DNA of 64,000 nucleotides from an uncultured Pelagibacteraceae bacterium. GTDB lineage: Bacteria; Pseudomonadota; Alphaproteobacteria; Pelagibacterales; Pelagibacteraceae. The stretch is from the NCBI GenBank assembly GCA_902577525.1, contig CACGZG010000005.1, forward strand, positions 28,494-92,493. Direction: 5' to 3'. Within the stretch, counting starts at the first letter, position 1; the number at the start of each line of letters is the position of its first letter. Under the pieces are notes generated by a model. The model did not search any database, was not told the origin of the DNA, and saw nothing but the letters and a program-made list of their open reading frames with translations. A program made the translations under genes and the position numbers. This document shows positions 1 to 9,068 of this stretch, one piece after another.

Positions 1-122
1 GAAAAAACTTCATTTTCCTTAACTCTCATTACTCTTGTTAAATAGTGTGATTGAGATTTATCTAATTTATCAGTCAGATTAGCTGATAATGATTTTGAAA
101 AAAATAATCTAATATTACTCAT
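1..122 (-). CDS. rsmE: 16S rRNA m3U1498 methyltransferase RsmE (N-terminal part, runs off window)
   Basis: Reading the complement from the ATG at 122 gives about 40 residues that continue past the left edge. The peptide contains the segment HYLTRVMRVKENEVF, which matches the conserved N-terminal PUA-like region of RsmE, the enzyme that methylates U1498 of 16S rRNA. Only this part is visible, so the SAM-binding knot domain cannot be checked. The gene diverges from the dehalogenase gene that starts at 140, with 17 bases between the two start codons, so both promoters must overlap or lie inside the genes. The identification rests on a short but characteristic motif. Confidence 0.75.
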   Translation of the reverse strand, partial: MSNIRLFFSKSLSANLTDKLDKSQSHYLTRVMRVKENEVF

Positions 123-139
123 TTGTGTTAAGTTAGTTT

Positions 140-802
140 ATGAAAAATATTAAAGCAATAATTTTTGATGCTTATGGCACATTGTTTGATGTCAATTCTG
201 CTGCTGAAAAGTGTAAAGATAAAATTGGAGACAAGTGGGAGCCTTTTGCAAATTTTTGGAGAACTACTCAGCTAGAATATACCTGGCTTAGAAGTTTAAT
301 GAAAAGACATAAAGATTTTTGGCAAATTACTGAAAATAGCTTAGATAAATCTATGATAGCTTTTAATATAGATCCTAAAATGAAAGGTGAATTATTAAAT
401 TTATATAAAGTCCTCTCCCCATTTCAAGAAGTTCCAGAAACTTTAAAAACTTTAAAAGAAAAAAAATTTAAATTAGCTATACTTTCAAATGGAACTCCTT
501 CATTGTTAAATGAATTAGTTAAAAGTAATAATTTAAATAATCTGTTTGATGATTTATTTTCAATTGAACAAGTTGGTATTTATAAACCAAGTTCAAAAGT
601 TTACGATATACCAATTAAAAAATATCAAATTGAAAAAAATGAAATCGCCTTCTTAAGTGCCAACACTTGGGATGTTTCTGGTGCAGGAAATTATGGATAT
701 AACGCTATATGGGTAAACAGAAATAATAATATTTTTGATAACCTTGATTATGAACCTCAAAATCAAATAAAAAATTTGAGTGGACTTATTAACTTAGTCT
801 GA
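140..802 (+). CDS. Haloacid dehalogenase, type II (HAD superfamily)
   Basis: A 220-residue cytosolic HAD hydrolase. It shows the type II L-2-haloacid dehalogenase pattern: nucleophile Asp10 in FDAYGTLFD, Arg41 in FWRTTQLEYTWLR, Ser116-Asn117 in LSNGT, Lys149 in YKPS, and the Ser173/Asn175/Asp178 set in SANTWDVSGAG. These positions match the well-studied enzymes with an offset of about two residues, so hydrolytic dehalogenation of short 2-haloacids is a reasonable prediction. The physiological substrate in a marine cell could be chloro- or bromoacetate, or another small carboxylate. It is followed by a strong stem-loop, so it is probably transcribed alone. Confidence 0.85.
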   Translation: MKNIKAIIFDAYGTLFDVNSAAEKCKDKIGDKWEPFANFWRTTQLEYTWLRSLMKRHKDFWQITENSLDKSMIAFNIDPKMKGELLNLYKVLSPFQEVPETLKTLKEKKFKLAILSNGTPSLLNELVKSNNLNNLFDDLFSIEQVGIYKPSSKVYDIPIKKYQIEKNEIAFLSANTWDVSGAGNYGYNAIWVNRNNNIFDNLDYEPQNQIKNLSGLINLV

Positions 803-817
803 TTGTTTATTAAGCTG

Positions 818-847
818 AAGCAACAAAAAAAGTGTTTTTTTGTGCTT
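818..847 (+). terminator. Stem-loop after the dehalogenase gene
   Basis: Positions 818-831 can pair with 835-847: AAGC with GCTT and ACAAAAAAA with TTTTTTTGT, with A822 bulged and a GTG loop at 832-834. It lies 15 bases after the dehalogenase stop. There is no T run beyond the stem, but the 3' arm itself contains seven T, so termination inside the hairpin is plausible. Function is inferred from structure and position. Confidence 0.5.
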
Positions 848-873
848 ATAAACAAACTAATAAATAGCTCTTT

Positions 874-887
874 TGTGACGTTTCACA
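874..887. promoter_or_regulatory. Perfect inverted repeat TGTGA-N4-TCACA upstream of the pirin gene
   Basis: Five-base arms at 874-878 and 883-887 flank CGTT, 52 bases before the pirin start codon. The arms resemble half-sites used by Crp/Fnr-type regulators, but the spacer is 4 rather than the 6 bases of the classical CRP site. No regulator is encoded nearby. It is a candidate operator only. Confidence 0.3.
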
Positions 888-938
888 TAACAAAAAGTAT
901 CATTGAAAATTTAGATTTAACAATTACTGTAAAGACAT

Positions 939-1772
939 ATGACAATTGAAGTAGATAAAATTATCGATCCAATTCTAGCATCTGATGGTGCAGGAGTAAA
1001 ATTAAAGAGAAGCATTGGTGTAGAACCAAATTATTTTGATCCTTTTTTAATGTTAGATGAATTTGGATCAGAAAATAGTGAAGACTATATTGCTGGTTTT
1101 CCACCCCACCCTCATAGAGGTATTGAAACCGTGACTTATATGCTTGCAGGAGATTTTGAACATAAAGATAGCACAGGTGGTGAAGGTAGAATGACAGCAG
1201 GAGATGTTCAATGGATGAAAACAGGCAGTGGAATAATACACTCTGAAATGCCAGCTATGAAAGAGGGAAAGCTTCACGGATTTCAATTATGGATTAACAT
1301 GCCAGCTAAATTAAAGATGAGTAAACCAGAGTACATTTATATCGATGCGAATAAAATGAGTGTTCATAAAGATGATGATAAGCAAGTAAAAGTTATAGCT
1401 GGTAAATTTGAAAAAGCTGAAGGTCCTGTTAAGGGACATAATTTAGAACCAACTTATTTTGACGTTGAATTAAAAAAAGAAAAAAAATTTAAGTACAACT
1501 TACTTTCTACTCACAATACTTTTATCTATTTAATTAATGGTGAAATAAAAATTGGTGAAAAGAAACACAAAAAAGTTAAAGATAGTACTTTAATCTTATT
1601 ATCAAAAGGAGAAGCTTTAAAAGTTGCAGCACAAACTAATGCAAAATTTCTTGTTATTTCAGGAAAACCTATTAATGAGGAAATAGCCAGAGGTGGTCCT
1701 TTTGTAATGAATACTAAAGCGGAGATCTTGCAAGCTGTTCAAGATTATCATAATGGTACGTTTGTAAAATAG
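939..1772 (+). CDS. Pirin family protein (cupin)
   Basis: A 277-residue double-cupin protein of the pirin family. The N-terminal cupin carries the metal set His57, His59 (HPHRG), His101 and Glu103 (HSEMP), the same spacing as in human pirin and in bacterial quercetin 2,3-dioxygenase YhhW. Family members bind iron; some have quercetinase activity, and most bacterial ones have no assigned substrate. The gene ends two bases before the next start, so it is co-transcribed with the quinone oxidoreductase, which hints at a shared role in redox or aromatic-compound defence. That link is inference. Confidence 0.88.
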   Translation: MTIEVDKIIDPILASDGAGVKLKRSIGVEPNYFDPFLMLDEFGSENSEDYIAGFPPHPHRGIETVTYMLAGDFEHKDSTGGEGRMTAGDVQWMKTGSGIIHSEMPAMKEGKLHGFQLWINMPAKLKMSKPEYIYIDANKMSVHKDDDKQVKVIAGKFEKAEGPVKGHNLEPTYFDVELKKEKKFKYNLLSTHNTFIYLINGEIKIGEKKHKKVKDSTLILLSKGEALKVAAQTNAKFLVISGKPINEEIARGGPFVMNTKAEILQAVQDYHNGTFVK

Positions 1773-1774
1773 AT

Positions 1775-2746
1775 ATGAAATCAATACAAATTGAAAAATT
1801 TGGTGGACCTGAGGTTCTTGTTTATAAGGATGAAGAAATTAGAAAACCAGGACCAAAAGAGGTTTTAATTAAAAATTTATCAATCGGTTTAAATTTTATA
1901 GACGTTTATCATCGAACAGGTCTTTACCCTATTCCACTACCTAGTGGTATTGGTCTTGAAGCCTGTGGTGTTATCGAAGAAGTTGGATCTGAGGTGAATT
2001 TATTTAACGTTGGTGATAGAGTTACTCATGCATCAATGCCAATTGGAGCATATTCAGAAAAACAAATAATGCCTGAAGAAAAATTAGTATCCGTCCCTGA
2101 TGGTGTTTCTGATGAGGTAGCGTCTTGTATTACTTTAAAAGGAATTACTGCAGAATATTTACTACATAGGGCATATCCATTAAAAAAAGGTGACAAAGTT
2201 TTGTATCATGCTGCTGCAGGTGGACTTGGTCAAATTTTATGCCAATGGGCAAATGCCTTAGGTGCACAAGTGATTGGCACTGTAGGTTCAAAAGCTAAAG
2301 AGGAAATAGCGAAAAAAAATGGTTGCCATCATGTAATTAATTATACTGAAAAAAATTTTGTAGAAGAAGTAGAAAAAATTGTAGGTAAAAATAGTATTGA
2401 CGTAGTCTATGATGGTGTTGGTATCAAAACATTCAAAGGATCAATTGAAACATTAAAGATTAGAGGAATGATGGTAGCATTCGGAAATGCTTCAGGGTAT
2501 GTAGATACAATTGATGTTAAAAAAGATATAAATGCCAAAGGATTATTTTTTACTCGACCGTCTATCGCGCATTACACTGTTACTAGAGAAGAATTAGTTG
2601 AGTCAGCAAAAAAAGTTTTTGATGCTATTTTATCAGCTAAATTCAAAGTTGATATCTCAAAAAAATATTCTCTTCAAGACGCTGCTCAAGCACACAAAGA
2701 TTTAGAGGCAAGAGTAATAACTGGCCCTGCAGTAATAATTCCTTAA
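1775..2746 (+). CDS. NADPH:quinone oxidoreductase, zinc-free MDR family
   Basis: A 323-residue medium-chain dehydrogenase/reductase. The nucleotide-binding motif AAAGGLGQ lies at about 146-153, and the catalytic-zinc cysteine and structural zinc lobe of alcohol dehydrogenases are absent, which places it with the zeta-crystallin/QorA group that reduces quinones or other activated alkenes with NADPH. Length equals that of QorA (about 325). It follows the pirin gene by two bases. Its stop overlaps the stop of the opposing DUF2721 gene by 4 bases. The substrate cannot be read from sequence. Confidence 0.88.
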   Translation: MKSIQIEKFGGPEVLVYKDEEIRKPGPKEVLIKNLSIGLNFIDVYHRTGLYPIPLPSGIGLEACGVIEEVGSEVNLFNVGDRVTHASMPIGAYSEKQIMPEEKLVSVPDGVSDEVASCITLKGITAEYLLHRAYPLKKGDKVLYHAAAGGLGQILCQWANALGAQVIGTVGSKAKEEIAKKNGCHHVINYTEKNFVEEVEKIVGKNSIDVVYDGVGIKTFKGSIETLKIRGMMVAFGNASGYVDTIDVKKDINAKGLFFTRPSIAHYTVTREELVESAKKVFDAILSAKFKVDISKKYSLQDAAQAHKDLEARVITGPAVIIP

Positions 2747-3147
2747 TCAACCTTCACATCCATATCTGACATATGTAATCTAAGGGCATTTGTTGAAACA
2801 TGAATTTCTCTTATAAAAAAAATTATTGAAATCATCATTGATAGACAACAAGATCCAAAGATTAATCTTGCTATAAAAACCTCATTTAGGTAAAGACCCA
2901 AGACTGTAAGCATATTAAATAAAAAACCAAATGCTCCAAACATAATTGACCATCTTAATAATGTTATTCTTCCACTTAAATTTATAAACTGCTTTTTCCA
3001 TTCAGGAGGAACGTGTTTTTCATAAACATGTTCATCATGAAGTTCTCTTATCAAAGCACTCAATGAATGAAATCTATTACTATACACTCCCATTATCAAA
3101 GGAATTGCCGGAAACATCAAGGCTGTCACAGTGTAATCAATATTCAT
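2743..3147 (-). CDS. DUF2721-like small membrane protein
   Basis: About 134 residues from the ATG at 3147; a longer frame would need a TTG at 3168. There is one hydrophobic segment near the N-terminus, then a charged stretch, then two closely spaced membrane segments near residues 65-90 and 95-115. The pattern (Arg-rich segment, LSGRITLLRWSIMFGAFGF) resembles DUF2721, a family of unknown function. The gene faces the quinone oxidoreductase and diverges from ubiA. No function is proposed. Confidence 0.65.
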   Translation of the reverse strand: MNIDYTVTALMFPAIPLIMGVYSNRFHSLSALIRELHDEHVYEKHVPPEWKKQFINLSGRITLLRWSIMFGAFGFLFNMLTVLGLYLNEVFIARLIFGSCCLSMMISIIFFIREIHVSTNALRLHMSDMDVKVD

Positions 3148-3200
3148 ACGAATCAGTTTGATTATCAATCTTGCCTTTGTTATTTACAAGAAAAATTTTT

Positions 3201-4069
3201 ATGAACCAACTAAATTTATTTATTGATCTAACGAGACTAAAAAAACCAATAGGTTATATGCTGTTATTTTGGCCATGTGTGTGGGGGCTAACACTCGGTT
3301 ATGATTTTTCTAGTGATAAAAATAATTATTTTTTTTATTTAATTTTATTTTTTTTGGGAGCAGTTCTGATGAGATCAGCAGGATGTATAGTAAACGATAT
3401 TGTAGATAGAAATTTCGACAAAAAAGTGTTTAGAACAAAACATAGACCTATTGCATCAGGAAATGTTTCTATTAAACTTGGATTTTTTTACTCTATTCTT
3501 TTGTGTTTTTTTAGCATTATTAGTTTTAATAAATTTTAACTTATTTACAATTTTACTAGCATTAGGTTCTATGCCTTTGGCTTTTACCTATCCTTTGATG
3601 AAACGATTTACATATTGGCCTCAGCTTTTTTTGGGAATTACTTTTAATTATGGTCTAATTTTAGGTTGGACCTCAGTAAACAACGAAGTAAACCTTGTGC
3701 CAATAATTTTTTACTTAGGAGCCATATTTTGGACACTAGGTTATGACACCATTTATGGATACCAAGACATTAAAGATGACGAAATAATAGGAGTTAAATC
3801 AACATCAATAAGATTTAAAGAAAATCCAAAAAAATTTTTATACATGGTTTATTCAATTTTTATTATTGCATTAATATCAGTGGGCACTTTGATGAAATTT
3901 AATTTTCTATATTTTATTTTTTTAGCATTAATTTCTTATCAATTATTTTTTTTTTCAAATTAAAAAATTTAATAAGGAAATTCCTGATACTTGTTTTAAA
4001 ATATTTAAAAGTAATAATTTTTTAGGTTTTGCCGTATACATAAATATTTTATTAGGGAAATTAATATGA
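3201..4069 (+). CDS. ubiA: 4-hydroxybenzoate polyprenyltransferase UbiA, frame broken twice
   Basis: UbiA attaches the polyprenyl tail to 4-hydroxybenzoate in ubiquinone synthesis, in the inner membrane. The first aspartate motif NDIVDRNFD is at residues 65-73 and the second, in YGYQDIKDD, lies after the first break. The frame changes at the run of seven T at 3506-3512 and again at the run of ten T at 3946-3955. Removing one T from each gives a continuous protein of about 288 residues, the normal family length, ending in a typical C-terminus. The rebuilt stop TGA (4067-4069) overlaps the next gene's ATG (4066) as ATGA, which supports the repair. I chose ATG 3201 over the upstream in-frame start because it gives the usual N-terminus. 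Confidence 0.85.
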
Positions 4070-5811
4070 TGAATAATAACTATGAAACAATGAAACGATT
4101 ATTCAATGATTATACAAGAAAACATATAAAAAAAATTTTCCTTGCAGTTTTTTTTTCAATTTTAGTAGCCGGAAGCACTTCTGGTATTGCTTATTTGTTA
4201 GACCCTGCGATTGAAAAAATCTTTATCAATCAAGACGAAACATTAATGTATGTAATTCCTTTTGTAATAGTTGTGGCCTTTTTTACCAAAGGGATATCTT
4301 TATATCTTGCAAAAATTTTGATGATTAGAGTATCTCAAGAACTTAAAGCAGATGTCCAAAAAGATATGATGAAGACACTTATATCGACTGATACTAAATT
4401 TATCGATAGTGCTCATACTGGAAAGTTTATTTCTAACTTAACTTTAGATACAACTTTATTGGTTAACCTTATTAGCACAGCTTTACTCAATCTTTTTAAA
4501 GATAGTTTAAGTTTAATTGGACTTTTAGCGGTAATGTTCTTTCAAAATTGGAAACTTTCTCTAATTGCGATAATTATGATACCTTTAGCTACTATAGTTG
4601 CAAGATCTCTCGGAAAAAGAGTTAATAAAGCTACCCGGCAAACTATGGATACATCTGCATTATTCACAAAAAGATTAGTAGAAATTTTTAAAAACCACAG
4701 AATAATTAAAAGCTTTCAAGCGGAAAATTTTGAGCAAGAAAGATCTTCAAGAGACATAAGTGACTTGAAAGAAAAAGCAATCAAAATGACAGAAATTTTT
4801 ACAAGAAACACACCAATAATGGAGTGTTTAACAGGAATCATGATTGCATTATTAATATTTTATTCTGGAGTATTAATTAAAAATGGTGAATTGGGAATTA
4901 ATAATTTTTTCTCTTTTTTAGCAGCAATGATGTTAGCTTACCAACCTGTGCGCTCACTAGCTGGTTTAAATATTGCAGTGAACCAAGGATTAAGTGCTGC
5001 AAGCAGAGTGTTACCAATTGTTGATAGAAAGTCAGATATTACAGACAATAAACAATTACCAAACCTAAAGATAAATAAAGCAGGTATTCATTTTAATAAT
5101 GTAAATTTTTCTTATGACAATAAAGATAAAACAGCATTAAAAGAAGCAAGTCTCACAATGGATGGAGGAAAGATGACTGCGTTAATAGGTTTAAGTGGTG
5201 CTGGAAAATCCACCATATTAAACCTTATACCAAGGTTTTATGATAGAGAAACTGGTGATATTTCAATAGATGACCAATCTATTTATCAAGTTAATCTTTT
5301 TTCATTAAGAGAAAATATTTCATTAGTTAGTCAAGATACCACTCTCTTCGATGATACAATTAAAAATAATATAAAATATGCAAATTTACTTGCAGATGAC
5401 GAAGAAATTTATATAGCAGCAAAAAACTCTTATGCTCATGACTTTATTCAAGAGTTACCAGATAAATATGACACTTTGATTGGGGAAAACGGAGTAAGAC
5501 TTTCTGGTGGAGAAAAACAAAGAATATCAATTGCTAGAGCAATGTTAAAAAAAAGTCCAATTATACTTTTGGATGAAGCTACATCATCATTAGATGCAGA
5601 CACTGAAAACAAAATTCAAAAAGCTATTAATGAATTGACAAAAAATAAAACCACAATTGTAATTGCTCACAGATTATCAACTATTTTAAATGCTAATAAA
5701 ATTTATGTCATTGAGAGTGGAAAAATTTTAGAACATGGAACCCATGATGATCTTTTAAAAAATTCTCAAACTTATAAAAATTTTTATGAAAAACAATTAA
5801 GAAAAGACTAA
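4066..5811 (+). CDS. msbA: Lipid A export ABC transporter, MsbA-like (permease fused to ATPase)
   Basis: A 581-residue half-transporter. Six membrane helices occupy roughly residues 20-310, and an ABC ATPase follows with Walker A GLSGAGKST near 375, signature LSGGEKQR near 480 and Walker B IILLDEAT near 500. MsbA flips lipid A-core from the inner to the outer leaflet of the inner membrane. The call as MsbA rather than a generic exporter rests on context: waaA, lpxK and an LpxL-like gene follow directly, with a one-base overlap at 5811. The start overlaps the rebuilt ubiA stop. Confidence 0.88.
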   Translation: MMNNNYETMKRLFNDYTRKHIKKIFLAVFFSILVAGSTSGIAYLLDPAIEKIFINQDETLMYVIPFVIVVAFFTKGISLYLAKILMIRVSQELKADVQKDMMKTLISTDTKFIDSAHTGKFISNLTLDTTLLVNLISTALLNLFKDSLSLIGLLAVMFFQNWKLSLIAIIMIPLATIVARSLGKRVNKATRQTMDTSALFTKRLVEIFKNHRIIKSFQAENFEQERSSRDISDLKEKAIKMTEIFTRNTPIMECLTGIMIALLIFYSGVLIKNGELGINNFFSFLAAMMLAYQPVRSLAGLNIAVNQGLSAASRVLPIVDRKSDITDNKQLPNLKINKAGIHFNNVNFSYDNKDKTALKEASLTMDGGKMTALIGLSGAGKSTILNLIPRFYDRETGDISIDDQSIYQVNLFSLRENISLVSQDTTLFDDTIKNNIKYANLLADDEEIYIAAKNSYAHDFIQELPDKYDTLIGENGVRLSGGEKQRISIARAMLKKSPIILLDEATSSLDADTENKIQKAINELTKNKTTIVIAHRLSTILNANKIYVIESGKILEHGTHDDLLKNSQTYKNFYEKQLRKD

Positions 5812-7052
5812 TGATTTATATTTATAGATTAATAATAAATATAATTTTAATATTTTCACCATTAATAATTTTAGTAAGACTAATTAATAAAAAAGAAGAT
5901 ATAAAAAGATTTAAAGAAAAATTTTCTTTTGCTTCAAAAGAAAGAAAAAAAGGAAAATTAATTTGGTTTCATGCAGCAAGTGTAGGTGAATTTTTAAGTA
6001 TTGTTTCTTTAATTAAAAAATTAGAATCAAATAAAAAAATTTCCCAAATATTATTGACCACATCAACCTTAACATCATCAAAACTTTTTGCAAAATTTAA
6101 ATTTAAAAAAACAATACATCAATTTTTTCCAATAGATGCAAATATTGTTTCTAGAAGATTTTTAAATTTTTGGAAACCTGATTTAGCAATATTTGTTGAT
6201 TCTGAAATTTGGCCTAATACACTTTTAAATTTAAAAGAACGTTCTATAAAACGAATCTTATTGAATGCAAGAATTTCAAAAAGATCATTTAAAAAATGGA
6301 AAAAGTTAGGGAAATTTTCAAATTCAATATTTCAAATTTTTAATTATACATATCCTCAAAATTCAGAGTCAAAACATCATCTTCAAAAGATTGGTGTAAA
6401 TAATATTAAAAATCTTGGCAATTTAAAGTTTTCCCAAAATAATTTTAATACTTATAAATCAAACAAGAATTTTAATAAGTTAATTAAATCAAAAAAGATA
6501 TGGTGTGCTGCTAGCACTCACCCTGGAGAAGAGGAACTTTGTTTAGAAATTCATTTAAAACTAATTAAAAGATATCCTAATTTGTTACTTATATTAATCC
6601 CAAGACACGTTGAAAGAATTAATGATTTGAGAAGAAATCTTGTCAAATATAACTTAAAATATCATATTCATAGTGATAACAGATCTATCAACAAAGAAAC
6701 AAAATTATATATAGTTGATACTTACGGGGAAACTGGTCTTTTTTTTAAAAAATGTAAAATTGTTTTTTTAGGAAAATCTCTAACTGTTGAAGGTGGTCAA
6801 AATCCTTTGGAACCAGCAAGAGATAACTGCTTGATAATTCATGGACCCAAAGTATCAAATTTTAAAGAAATTTATTATAATTTGAATAAAAGCAAAATAG
6901 CTTTTAAAATTAGTAACTCTAATCAGTTATACAAAAAAATTAAAGACTTACTGAGAAATACAAAAAAAAATTCTAAAGCTAAAAAACAAATTAATCTTTT
7001 AGGATCTAAAATTTTGAATAATAATTTTAATGAAATAAGGCAATATCTATAA
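5811..7052 (+). CDS. waaA: 3-deoxy-D-manno-octulosonic acid (Kdo) transferase WaaA
   Basis: A 413-residue inner-membrane glycosyltransferase that adds Kdo to lipid IVA. An N-terminal anchor (about 3-23) is followed by the family signature IWFHAASVGEFLS near residue 50, SEIWPN near 130 and the C-terminal segment containing EGGQNPLEPA, which lies in the CMP-Kdo-binding half. Length is normal (E. coli 425). It shares one base with the exporter upstream and is one base from lpxK. Lysine and asparagine codons are very frequent, in keeping with the AT-rich genome. Confidence 0.92.
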   Translation: MIYIYRLIINIILIFSPLIILVRLINKKEDIKRFKEKFSFASKERKKGKLIWFHAASVGEFLSIVSLIKKLESNKKISQILLTTSTLTSSKLFAKFKFKKTIHQFFPIDANIVSRRFLNFWKPDLAIFVDSEIWPNTLLNLKERSIKRILLNARISKRSFKKWKKLGKFSNSIFQIFNYTYPQNSESKHHLQKIGVNNIKNLGNLKFSQNNFNTYKSNKNFNKLIKSKKIWCAASTHPGEEELCLEIHLKLIKRYPNLLLILIPRHVERINDLRRNLVKYNLKYHIHSDNRSINKETKLYIVDTYGETGLFFKKCKIVFLGKSLTVEGGQNPLEPARDNCLIIHGPKVSNFKEIYYNLNKSKIAFKISNSNQLYKKIKDLLRNTKKNSKAKKQINLLGSKILNNNFNEIRQYL

Positions 7053-7053
7053 A

Positions 7054-7986
7054 ATGTTTTTTAAAAAACCAAAATTTTGGGACGAAAAAAAAGCAAATTT
7101 GATAAGTTTTTTTTTACTACCGTTTACAATTGTAATTTATTTTTCGAATATAGTTAAAAATTTTTATAAAGAGAAAAAATTTAATATAAAAACAATTTGT
7201 GTAGGAAATATATACTTGGGAGGAACTGGAAAAACACCATTATCAATAGAAATATTCAATATTTTAAAAAAATTAAAATTCAAAGTAGTATTTATTAAAA
7301 AATTTCATTCAAACTTTAAGGATGAATTAAGATTATTGTCTAAAATTGGTCCTGTAATTAGTCTCAGCTCAAGGCAAAAATCATTAGAAATTGCTGAGTC
7401 AAAAAAATATGATTTTGCAATTATTGATGATGGACTTCAAGACAAAACAATAAATTATGATCTTAAAATTGTTTGCTTTGATAAAGAAAATTTTATTGGT
7501 AATGGAAAGTTAATTCCTGCTGGACCATTAAGAGAAAGCTTAAGTAATATCAAAAATTTTGATGTAGTTTTTTTTAATGGTCCTAATAAATGTAAAAAGG
7601 AAATCAAATTTCTTCTAAAAAGAATGAATAATAATATTAAAATTTTTGAGACTAACCCTAAAATATTAAAAAATACAAAGATTAATAGACAAAATAATTA
7701 TTTAATTTTTTCAGGAATTGGCAACCCGCAAAATTTTGAATTTCTCCTAAGAAAAAATAAATTCAAAATTCTTAAAAAATTTGAATTTCCAGATCATTAT
7801 GATTTTAGTGATAAAGAAATAAAAGAAATAAAATATACAGCAAAAAAAAATAAACTTAAAATACTGACAACGGAAAAGGACTTTTTAAGGCTTAAAAAAA
7901 ATCAAAAAAAAAATGTTCAAAAAATTTGTATCAAACTAAAAATTGATGATAGCAAGAAATTTGTTAAAATCTTAAAAAGAATATGA
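7054..7986 (+). CDS. lpxK: Tetraacyldisaccharide 4'-kinase LpxK
   Basis: A 310-residue kinase that phosphorylates the lipid A disaccharide at the 4' position. It has an N-terminal hydrophobic segment (about 15-33), the P-loop GNIYLGGTGKTPLSIE near residue 50, and the DDGLQD motif near 125 that is diagnostic for LpxK. It lies one base after waaA and overlaps the acyltransferase gene by 4 bases (ATGA), so translation of the set is probably coupled. Confidence 0.93.
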   Translation: MFFKKPKFWDEKKANLISFFLLPFTIVIYFSNIVKNFYKEKKFNIKTICVGNIYLGGTGKTPLSIEIFNILKKLKFKVVFIKKFHSNFKDELRLLSKIGPVISLSSRQKSLEIAESKKYDFAIIDDGLQDKTINYDLKIVCFDKENFIGNGKLIPAGPLRESLSNIKNFDVVFFNGPNKCKKEIKFLLKRMNNNIKIFETNPKILKNTKINRQNNYLIFSGIGNPQNFEFLLRKNKFKILKKFEFPDHYDFSDKEIKEIKYTAKKNKLKILTTEKDFLRLKKNQKKNVQKICIKLKIDDSKKFVKILKRI

Positions 7987-8843
7987 AAAATTTAAAATAT
8001 TTTTTTCAATTTATTATAATTTATATATTTTTTTTATTCTGTAAAATTTTGGGATATAAAAAATCATCAGACTTTGGATCATTTATTGGAAAATTTTTTG
8101 GACCTTTGTTTAGATCAAAAAAAATAATAACAAAAAATCTAAAATTAGCTTATCCAAAAATTTCAAATAATGAGATTGATATCATCACAAATAATATGTG
8201 GAAAAATTATGGAAGAATTCTATCTGATTACGTATTTATAAAAGATTTCAGAAAGTTAAATTTAGATAATTATATTAAATTAGAAAATGAGGAAATCATA
8301 AAAAAAATCAAATCATTTGATAAACCTGTTGTTTTTATTTCTGGCCATTTCAATAACTTTGAATTACTTGCAATGAAAATTGAAATGTTGGGTATTAATC
8401 TCTCTGCAATTTATAGACCATTAAATAATTTTTTTTTAAATAAAATTATGATGAATATAAGAACTAAATATATTTGCAAATCTCAAATTCCTAAAGGCTT
8501 ATCGGGATTAAAAAAATCATTAAACTTTTTCAAAAATGGATCATCTCTTGCTTTAATGATTGATCAAAGAGTAAGTGAAGGTGAGTCTGTTAATTTTTTT
8601 AATCATAAAGCTTTAACTACGACTATACCTGCTCAATTTGTTAAAAAATTTAAGTGTTTAATTGTTCCAGTTTATATTGAAAGAGTAGATAAATATTATT
8701 TTAAAGTCAAAATAGATGAACCTTTAAAATTTGATGAAAAATTATCGGTAAATCAAATTACTCAAGAATTAAATAATTGGCTTGAAAAAAAAATAAATCA
8801 CAATCCAAGTCAATGGATCTGGACACATAATCGATGGAAATAA
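7983..8843 (+). CDS. lpxL: Lipid A acyltransferase, LpxL/HtrB-like
   Basis: A 286-residue lysophospholipid acyltransferase-type protein of the LpxL/LpxM/HtrB family, which transfers a secondary acyl chain to Kdo-lipid A. It has an N-terminal membrane segment (about 5-22) and the catalytic histidine in SGHFNNFE near residue 122. The conserved MIDQRVSEG segment near 195 and the C-terminal WIWTHNRWK support the family. Being last in the exporter-waaA-lpxK run makes a lipid A role likely; which chain it adds is not clear. Its stop abuts the stop of the opposing DUF2093 gene with no gap. Confidence 0.87.
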   Translation: MKNLKYFFQFIIIYIFFLFCKILGYKKSSDFGSFIGKFFGPLFRSKKIITKNLKLAYPKISNNEIDIITNNMWKNYGRILSDYVFIKDFRKLNLDNYIKLENEEIIKKIKSFDKPVVFISGHFNNFELLAMKIEMLGINLSAIYRPLNNFFLNKIMMNIRTKYICKSQIPKGLSGLKKSLNFFKNGSSLALMIDQRVSEGESVNFFNHKALTTTIPAQFVKKFKCLIVPVYIERVDKYYFKVKIDEPLKFDEKLSVNQITQELNNWLEKKINHNPSQWIWTHNRWK

Positions 8844-9041
8844 TTATTTTTTCTCCAGTGAGTCTCTTTTGAGTTGTGCTTCAACAGGAGAATAATAAGC
8901 TTCTTGAAGTTCAACATTCCAATAATTTAATTTTTCTAGAGGTATTTTTTTTTGACTTATTGCACACTCAACATGATCTCCATCCTCAACAACTTGAAAA
9001 TTATTAGGTAAATATTTTAATTTTGCTAATTTTTTAAACAT
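8844..9041 (-). CDS. DUF2093 domain protein
   Basis: A 65-residue protein from ATG 9041. An upstream extension to 9107 would overlap purD and encode a low-complexity tail, so I reject it. The segments CAISQKKIPLEKLNYWNVELQEAY match DUF2093, a short alphaproteobacterial family of unknown function with a conserved cysteine and a Trp-Asn-Val-X-X-Gln-Glu-Ala motif. It is divergently transcribed from purD with 27 bases between starts. Confidence 0.75.
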   Translation of the reverse strand: MFKKLAKLKYLPNNFQVVEDGDHVECAISQKKIPLEKLNYWNVELQEAYYSPVEAQLKRDSLEKK

Positions 9042-9068
9042 TTTTAGTTTATATATAAATATATATAT

